Positions 14,017-19,073 of a stretch of DNA of 19,073 nt are shown here, one piece after another. The first letter of the stretch is position 1. Each line of letters starts with the position of its first letter. A model generated the notes under the pieces. It was given only the letters and a program-made list of their open reading frames with translations. It searched no databases and was not told the origin of the DNA. The position numbers and the translations under genes are program-made. The stretch is from Omnitrophica bacterium GWA2_52_8 (lineage in GTDB: Bacteria; Omnitrophota; Omnitrophia; Omnitrophales; Aquincolibacteriaceae): assembly GCA_001804025.1 (NCBI GenBank), contig MHFC01000131.1, positions 301-19,373 of the forward strand, given 5' to 3'.

Positions 14017-15476
14017 TGGTCCGGCAGCTTCCTGTTTTATTATTTCTTTCGGCGTTTACCCCCGTGTTTCTGATTCCGTTTGTTTTGCGCTGGAAACGGG
14101 CGCCCTATCTTCTGTCGTGTGCCGGATTACTGCTGTCCGCATGTTTCTCCGTATATGCGCTGGTTTTAATCTCGCACGGCCATACGCAGCATTACTATTT
14201 CGGCGGATGGGCGGCCCCATACGGCATTGAATGGCGCCTGGACGGCCTGAGTGCGCTCATTGCGACCCTGGTTTCGACCGTAAGCTTTTTTGTTATCCTC
14301 GGAACTTCGGGTTTCGTTCAAAAAGAAATGCGCAAAGGGACGGTCCCCTATTACATGATCGCAATGCTGCACATCACAAGCCTGCTCGGCATTGTGATGA
14401 CGGCTGACTTGTTTAATTTATTTGTATTTATTGAAGTCGCAAGTTTAACGGGCTATGCCCTGATTGCGGCAGGAGGTTCAAAAAATGGACTCATGGCAAG
14501 TTACCGCTACGTCATACTAGGAACGATCGGCGCGTCCTTCTATCTTCTCGGCGTCGGTTATCTCTATGCCGCCAGCGGGACCCTGAACATGGCCGATATG
14601 ACGCGAATTCTGACGTCGATTCCGCCGTCCAAAACCGTCATGATGGGCCTGCTTCTTATCCTGCTGGGACTTTGCATCAAGATGGGCCTGTTTCCTTTTC
14701 ACAGCTGGCTTCCCAACGCCTACACGTTCGCGCCCGACGGGGCCTCCGCCCTCATCGCACCTTTGTCCACAAAGGTTATGATTTATGCCTTCATCCGCAT
14801 TTTTGGCTGGATTATTCAGGCGCCGGTGCTCACGGATTACCCGGTAATTTCTTCGCTGCGCCTCCTGGCCATAGCCGCCATTCTCGCGGGAAGTGTGCTG
14901 GCGTTCAAACAAGACCGCTTAAAAAAAATGCTGGCCTATTCAAGCGTCAGCCAAATCGGCCTTATGATGCTGGCCTTCAGTTTTCAAAATCCCGTGGCGT
15001 TAACCGGGGTTCTGCTTCACATGATTTGTCACTCCGTGAGCAAGGCAGGGCTGTTCGTGATTGCCGCAACGGCTCATCACCGTCTCGGAGCGGAAACCTT
15101 GGAGCAGTTTGAAGGGTTCGCCAAGCGCATGCCGGCAGAGGCTTTCTTTTTCTGCATGGCAGGACTTTCGCTGATTGGCATACCGCCGTTCGGGGGTTTC
15201 TTCAGCAAGTGGTATATGGTCAGCGGCGCTCTGGAGTCGAGGCATTTCGTTTCGGCGGCTATCGTAATTTTTTCGGGGTTGCTGACCGCACTTTACATTT
15301 TCAGATTTCTGGAAAAAATGTTTTTCGCCGGCGGCAAGACAACACCTTCCGGCCCGCGGGAAGTTACCGATTTCCCTTTTTTGATTTCGGCCCTGTCGGC
15401 CCTTGGGCTGCTCGCACTGGGAATCACAGCGCCGCTCCTGTTTCGCTGGAGCCTTAACCATGTCCTCATAAATTAG
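14016..15476 (+). CDS. mrpD: Mrp/Mnh antiporter subunit D (proton-translocating, ND2/ND4/ND5 family)
   Basis: This 486-residue polytopic protein has about 14 membrane helices. Key residues of the proton path are present: E140 in LFNLFVFIEVASL (TM5), K222 in CIKMGLFPFHSWLP (TM7), K253 in PLSTKVMIYAF (TM8) and a Lys in HMICHSVSKAGLFV (TM12). The HSWLP and KKMLAYSSVSQIG segments are typical of the family. With the E-F-G-DE-B-C genes before it, it completes the core antiporter and corresponds to MbhH. The following related gene begins eight bases after its stop. Confidence 0.93.
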   Translation: MVRQLPVLLFLSAFTPVFLIPFVLRWKRAPYLLSCAGLLLSACFSVYALVLISHGHTQHYYFGGWAAPYGIEWRLDGLSALIATLVSTVSFFVILGTSGFVQKEMRKGTVPYYMIAMLHITSLLGIVMTADLFNLFVFIEVASLTGYALIAAGGSKNGLMASYRYVILGTIGASFYLLGVGYLYAASGTLNMADMTRILTSIPPSKTVMMGLLLILLGLCIKMGLFPFHSWLPNAYTFAPDGASALIAPLSTKVMIYAFIRIFGWIIQAPVLTDYPVISSLRLLAIAAILAGSVLAFKQDRLKKMLAYSSVSQIGLMMLAFSFQNPVALTGVLLHMICHSVSKAGLFVIAATAHHRLGAETLEQFEGFAKRMPAEAFFFCMAGLSLIGIPPFGGFFSKWYMVSGALESRHFVSAAIVIFSGLLTALYIFRFLEKMFFAGGKTTPSGPREVTDFPFLISALSALGLLALGITAPLLFRWSLNHVLIN

Positions 15477-15484
15477 AGATCGCT

Positions 15485-16969
15485 ATGGAAATCGTTTCGG
15501 TTAAACCGTTGTTGGCCCTATTGATTTCGGCAGCCGCCTCGGTTCTCATTCTCTTCTCGGGCAAGCGTCCGAATCTGCGGGAATTCTGGACCGTCACGGC
15601 CGCCCTCGTCAAAACCGCTTTGGTCTTGTCCTTGTACCCATGGATCCGCTCCGGACATACCGTCGTGTGGAAACTTGGCGAGATCTTTCCGGATACCGGA
15701 ATGTTTTTGCGCGTGGATGCGCTCGGATTCACCTTCGCGGCCGTCGCATCGGCCCTGTGGATTCTAACCTCGGTCTATTCCATCGGATATATGCGCTCGT
15801 TGAAAGAAAAAGACCAGACCCGCTATTTTTTTTCTTTCGCATTGAGCTTATCCGCGACGCTTGGGATTGCGTTTGCGGGCGACTTGCTGACTTTTTTTAT
15901 TTTTTTTGAGATTCTTGCCGTCGTCACCTACCCGCTCGTAACTCACAAACAGACGGATGAAGCCATCAAGGCCGGCCGGAAGTATCTCGTTTATTCCCTG
16001 AGTGCAGGCGGCCTGCTCCTGCTCGCCATTCTCTGGACCTATCACGCCACTGGAAATTTAAACTTTACTCCCGGCGGGTTCCTTTCCGGTCTGAAAGACA
16101 GCCGCATGATTTTTATTATTTTCTTTCTTTTTATCTATGGCTGCGGCGTCAAGGCGGCTCTCTTTCCGCTGCATGCCTGGCTGCCTTCCGCCATGGTGGC
16201 CCCGACACCGGTCAGCGCCTTGCTTCACGCCGTCGCCGTTGTCAAAGCCGGGGTTTTCGGCATCCTGCGCATCACGGGCTTTGTTTTCGGCCCCTCGGTC
16301 CTTAAAGAAACCGGCCTGGGTGACGCGCTCGGCATGATCGCCGGTTTCACGATTCTCGGCGCATCTTTCATGGCCCTCGCGCAGGAAAATTTAAAACGCC
16401 GGCTCGCCTATTCGACCATCAGCCAGCTTTCATATATCATTCTCGGCAGCGCCCTGGCATCCCAAACTGCCTATACCGGCGCGGTTTTGCATCTTGGCAA
16501 TCATGCCATGATGAAAATCGCTTTGTTTTTTGCCGCAGGCGCAATTTACTGCCGCACGCATTGCGAAAATATTTCCGATCTCAAAGGCCTGGGTTATCGT
16601 ATGCCCTTTACATTTACGGCATTTACAATCGGCGCGGTCGGGCTGTCGGGTTTTCCGCTTTTTTCGGGATTTATCAGCAAGTGGATGCTTTGCATGGGCG
16701 CTATAGATTCCCATCACGGGGCCGCCCTTGCCATTTACCTCTCAAGCGCCCTGCTGAATCTGCTTTATTTACTGCCGATCGTCATCATCGGTTTTTCGCG
16801 CTCAGCAAAACATGAGGCCGTTGAAGAAAAACCCTGGACGCTTTGGGTGCCCCCAATCATTGCTGCCGCAGCCGTCCTCGCGTTCGGTTCCGTCCCCGCA
16901 TGGATTCAAATCCAAAAAGGGCTGGCGGATCTGGCAGCAGCTTCCGTCTTCATGGGAGGGATGCCGTGA
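15485..16969 (+). CDS. Second ND5/MrpD-like proton-conducting antiporter subunit
   Basis: A 494-residue membrane protein of the same superfamily as MrpD and NuoL. It keeps E142 (TFFIFFEILAVVTYP), K223 with the HAWLP motif (GCGVKAALFPLHAWLP), K254 (HAVAVVKAGVFG), the AYSTISQLSY segment and a TM12 Lys (LGNHAMMKIALFF). The HAVAVVKAGVF and PTPVSALLHA segments are closer to the NuoL/MrpA N-terminal half than to MrpD, so this could supply the ND5-like function that is missing from the separate MbhD/E protein. It starts eight bases after mrpD. Its stop overlaps the GTG start of the small next gene. Confidence 0.85.
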   Translation: MEIVSVKPLLALLISAAASVLILFSGKRPNLREFWTVTAALVKTALVLSLYPWIRSGHTVVWKLGEIFPDTGMFLRVDALGFTFAAVASALWILTSVYSIGYMRSLKEKDQTRYFFSFALSLSATLGIAFAGDLLTFFIFFEILAVVTYPLVTHKQTDEAIKAGRKYLVYSLSAGGLLLLAILWTYHATGNLNFTPGGFLSGLKDSRMIFIIFFLFIYGCGVKAALFPLHAWLPSAMVAPTPVSALLHAVAVVKAGVFGILRITGFVFGPSVLKETGLGDALGMIAGFTILGASFMALAQENLKRRLAYSTISQLSYIILGSALASQTAYTGAVLHLGNHAMMKIALFFAAGAIYCRTHCENISDLKGLGYRMPFTFTAFTIGAVGLSGFPLFSGFISKWMLCMGAIDSHHGAALAIYLSSALLNLLYLLPIVIIGFSRSAKHEAVEEKPWTLWVPPIIAAAAVLAFGSVPAWIQIQKGLADLAAASVFMGGMP

Positions 16970-17184
16970 ACGCCAAAAAAAAGATCTTCGTTCTGGGGCT
17001 CGCAAGCGCCCTGCTTGTTTTGTCCGAAACCGTGATCGCATGGCACAAAAATCATTCCGGACACGCCATGCTGCCGGGGACCCATTTTATTCTCGGATTT
17101 TTCGGGGCCGCGCTTCTGCTCGCTTTGGCAAAATTGCTGAGCCACAACTTTCTCAGCCGTCCTGAGGATTATTACGATGAATAA
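16966..17184 (+). CDS. Small two-helix membrane protein in the antiporter operon (72 aa)
   Basis: A 72-residue protein beginning with GTG at 16966, overlapping the previous stop as GTGA and the next start by eight bases. GGGAGGG lies seven bases upstream as Shine-Dalgarno. After a basic start (NAKKKIF) there are two membrane helices, about residues 6-23 (FVLGLASALLVLSETVIA) and 36-54 (THFILGFFGAALLLALAKLL), joined by a His-rich loop (WHKNHSGHAML), ending in an acidic tail RPEDYYDE. I recognise no family. Its place between two ND-like subunits suggests an accessory subunit. Confidence 0.75.
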   Translation: MNAKKKIFVLGLASALLVLSETVIAWHKNHSGHAMLPGTHFILGFFGAALLLALAKLLSHNFLSRPEDYYDE

Positions 17185-18868
17185 CCTGCATCCCGCACTC
17201 CCTTTATTCGCTGCCGCACTCCTGGCTTTGGTGCTACCGCACCGGTTACGCCAACTCGTTCAACTGACCGCACCGTTTGCCGCATTTCTATGCGTGAGAG
17301 CCATGACAGAATCCCCGCACGGACTCGGCCTTCAAAGTATGGTCCTCGGTTTCCCGATCCGCTGGGTCCATATCGATGCTCTGGGACTGATTTTTGTCTA
17401 TGCCCTGATTGTATTTACCTGGCTGGGGAATCTTTATGCCCTGCATTCAAAATCACGGCTGACGGCATTTGCGGCTGCGGCTTATGCGGGAAGCTCCGTA
17501 GGCGCGGTGCTTGCCGGGGATTTTTTGTCGCTTTTTTTTTTCTGGGAATTGATGGCGGTTTTCTCGGCCATCCTGATTTGGAATCCTGCGCGGTCCCGTT
17601 CCCTCGGGGCTCTGCTGCGGTATGCGGCTGTCCATTTAATCGGAGGACTTTTTTTCTTTAGTGCGGTGATTTTTATCCAGCTGCAAGGCGGCGCTTCTTT
17701 ATCCGAGCTTGCCGAAGACTCTCCGGCCCGCTGGATGCTTTTGGCGGCATTCCTTGTCAACGCCGCCATCCCCCCCTTTCACGCTTGGCTTCCCGACGCG
17801 TACCCTGAAGGAACGCCGGAAGGAAGCGTATTTTTGAGCGGTTACACGACCAAGGTTGCGGTCTATGCGTTTGCCCGCTGCTTTGCCGGTTCCGACATTT
17901 TAATCGGTCTGGGCGCCACAGCCGCCGTGTACGGGGTCGTCTATGCCTTGATGGAAAATGATATGCGCAAGTTGCTTGCCTATCACATCATCTGCCAGGT
18001 CGGTTATATGCTCTGCGGCATCGGTCTCGGAACGGAACAAGGCATCAATGCCGCTTCCGCCCATGCCGTCGGAAATATTCTGTTTAAAGGGCTTTTATTC
18101 ATGGCAACGGGAGCTATTCTGCATAGGTGCGGGACAGCAAAACTATCCGATCTTGGGGGACTTGGAAAACAAATGCGGCTGCTCTTGGGTTTGTATCTTG
18201 CAGGAGCCCTGGCTATCTCCGGCATGCCGGGATTAAACGGATACATCAGCAAGGGCATGCTGCTGCAGGCTCTCGCGCAGCAGCATGAAACACTTATCGA
18301 ATGGGTCCTGCTAGCCGCGGCTGCGGGAACATTTTTTTCGATCGGGTTAAAACTGGCTTACTTTGCCTTCTGGGGAACGGCCTCAGAAAAAAAGAAAGCG
18401 CCCGGCACGGAGCCGGTCCCCGTCAACATGTATGCTGCGATGATTCTCACGACCGCGCTTTGCGCGGCAGCCGGTCTCTTCCCGGACTTTTTTTATGGCC
18501 TGCTGCCGTTTCCCGTTGATTTTGACGCCTTTCAGATAAATTCAATTTTGGGCTCGTTGCAGTTATTGGCTGGAACCGGCGTTACCTTTGCAGTGGCCGG
18601 AAAACTTTTAAAAGTAAAACCGGAATTGAACCTGGACATAGACTGGTTTTATCGGAAAGGCGCAGGATGGATTTTGACCCGGGTTTGCCGCCCGCTTGGG
18701 GAATTTCACATGCAGGTGCAGTCCCGCTGGACCGCAATGATTGAAGAAATGAACGGCGTTCTTGATCCGGTGCGTTTCTGGAAAGCTTTTAATCCGATGG
18801 AGTTTCCCCTGCTTTTTTTTACGGCGGGCTTTTTGCTCGTGACTGTTATTTTCTTGGCGGGCCGCTAG
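17177..18868 (+). CDS. Third MrpD-like antiporter subunit, long form, lacking the TM7 lysine
   Basis: A 563-residue polytopic protein of the proton-conducting ND/Mrp superfamily. It has E124 in LFFFWELMAVFS (TM5), the family segments FHAWLPDAYPEG, LLAYHIICQVGYM and ISGMPGLNGYISKG, K226 in SGYTTKVAVYAFAR and a Lys in NILFKGLLFMATG. At the TM7 position where the two preceding subunits have Lys (K222, K223), this protein has Asn (N195, in LVNAAIPPFHAWLP). After the antiporter core a C-terminal extension (about residues 470-563) has one helix, a soluble stretch with LDIDWFYRKG, and a final helix FFTAGFLLVTVIFLAG. I recall the same Asn and tail in other long MrpD-like proteins, so this may be a subfamily trait. 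Last gene of the operon. Confidence 0.85.
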   Translation: MNNLHPALPLFAAALLALVLPHRLRQLVQLTAPFAAFLCVRAMTESPHGLGLQSMVLGFPIRWVHIDALGLIFVYALIVFTWLGNLYALHSKSRLTAFAAAAYAGSSVGAVLAGDFLSLFFFWELMAVFSAILIWNPARSRSLGALLRYAAVHLIGGLFFFSAVIFIQLQGGASLSELAEDSPARWMLLAAFLVNAAIPPFHAWLPDAYPEGTPEGSVFLSGYTTKVAVYAFARCFAGSDILIGLGATAAVYGVVYALMENDMRKLLAYHIICQVGYMLCGIGLGTEQGINAASAHAVGNILFKGLLFMATGAILHRCGTAKLSDLGGLGKQMRLLLGLYLAGALAISGMPGLNGYISKGMLLQALAQQHETLIEWVLLAAAAGTFFSIGLKLAYFAFWGTASEKKKAPGTEPVPVNMYAAMILTTALCAAAGLFPDFFYGLLPFPVDFDAFQINSILGSLQLLAGTGVTFAVAGKLLKVKPELNLDIDWFYRKGAGWILTRVCRPLGEFHMQVQSRWTAMIEEMNGVLDPVRFWKAFNPMEFPLLFFTAGFLLVTVIFLAGR

Positions 18869-18869
18869 A

Positions 18870-19018
18870 ACCGTCTGACATTTAATTTTACCGGCGCTTA
18901 TGCGCCAGTACTCAGCGTGTTGGACTAGATGTCCGACTACGCTGATGTATGGGAAGACGGTACTATACCCGCTTGAAATGGCAACGCCCAATTTCAAGCG
19001 TCAAGGCGCACTGGCGCC
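18870..19018. repeat. Modular hairpin repeat, long copy, after the antiporter operon
   Basis: The element begins two bases after the last antiporter stop. A closing stem ACCGTCT (18870-18876) with AGACGGT (18955-18961) encloses GGCGC/GCGCC (18893-18897 and 18902-18906) and a long hairpin 18912-18925/18931-18945 with one bulged T. After it come a perfect 10-bp stem 18970-18979/18991-19000 and a second GGCGC/GCGCC hairpin (19005-19009 and 19014-19018). Parts of it recur at 4632-4713. It could act as a 3' end structure for the operon, but no T-tract follows. Confidence 0.65.
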
Positions 19019-19046
19019 CCCTCACCCTGCTCTCTTGCGTCCCGTC

Positions 19047-19064
19047 CGCCAAACATCGTTGGCG
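19047..19064. repeat. Small hairpin near the right window edge
   Basis: CGCCAA (19047-19052) and TTGGCG (19059-19064) form a 6-bp inverted repeat with a six-base loop. It may be part of a longer element that continues beyond the window. I see no gene in 19019-19073. Confidence 0.3.
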
Positions 19065-19073
19065 TCCTTCGGC

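Noticed and set aside
11576..18868. Membrane-bound hydrogenase or complex I operon
   Set aside because: Only antiporter-module subunits are present; no NiFe-hydrogenase large or small subunit, NuoB/C/D/H/I-like or iron-sulfur protein is visible in the window.
18608..18997. 129-residue minus-strand frame at the right end
   Set aside because: It is antisense to the third antiporter gene and to the hairpin repeat, with no family likeness.

Overview
The window is about 19 kb of GC-moderate bacterial chromosome, densely packed with genes. It looks like a Gram-negative-type (diderm) organism: there is a BamE/SmpA-like lipoprotein and an exosortase-associated TIGR04073-type exported protein. A coiled-coil protein with an L7/L12-C-terminal-like front domain, the TIGR04073 protein and a small 79-residue conserved-looking protein remind me of uncultured lineages such as Omnitrophota. 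That placement is an inference with modest confidence; no marker gene in the window settles it.

Layout. (1) 1-1058, minus: the N-terminal 352 codons of a large coiled-coil protein that runs off the left edge. (2) 1314-1927, minus: a two-gene unit made of a 79-aa unknown protein followed by a TIGR04073-family exported protein. (3) 1928-2629: a 702-bp intergenic region holding copy 1 of a highly structured 193-bp repeat, then a likely promoter and two small palindromes before gdhA. (4) 2630-4036, plus: glutamate dehydrogenase, convergent with a small BamE-like lipoprotein (4040-4447, minus). (5) 4448-4785: intergenic, with two different palindromic repeat elements. (6) 4786-10310, minus: a complete pyruvate dehydrogenase operon, aceE (homodimeric E1) - E2 - lpd (E3). 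A short lipoate-protein ligase gene diverges from it (10419-11138, plus) and probably attaches lipoate to the E2. (7) 11139-11575: intergenic, with copy 2 of the 193-bp repeat and a nested inverted repeat just before the next operon. (8) 11576-18868, plus: a ten-gene Mrp/Mbh-type cation/proton antiporter operon with nearly every junction overlapping. Its first eight genes follow the order E-F-G-(MbhD+MbhE)-B-C-D, that is, the archaeal Mbh A-H module. Two further ND5/MrpD-like subunits follow, separated by a 72-aa membrane protein. (9) 18869-19073: a modular hairpin repeat related to the one at 4627-4713.

Metabolically the genes link carbon and nitrogen flow at the 2-oxoacid node (pyruvate to acetyl-CoA; glutamate to and from 2-oxoglutarate) with a membrane complex that exchanges Na+ (or K+) for protons.

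The most unusual signal is the 193-bp repeat pair (2213-2405 and 11213-11405; 185/193 identical, no gaps). It can fold into five strong hairpins plus a potential pseudoknot. None of the 8 differences between the copies breaks a base pair; the single one in a stem swaps a U-G for a C-G. I read it as a mobile or dispersed structured RNA/DNA element of unknown function.
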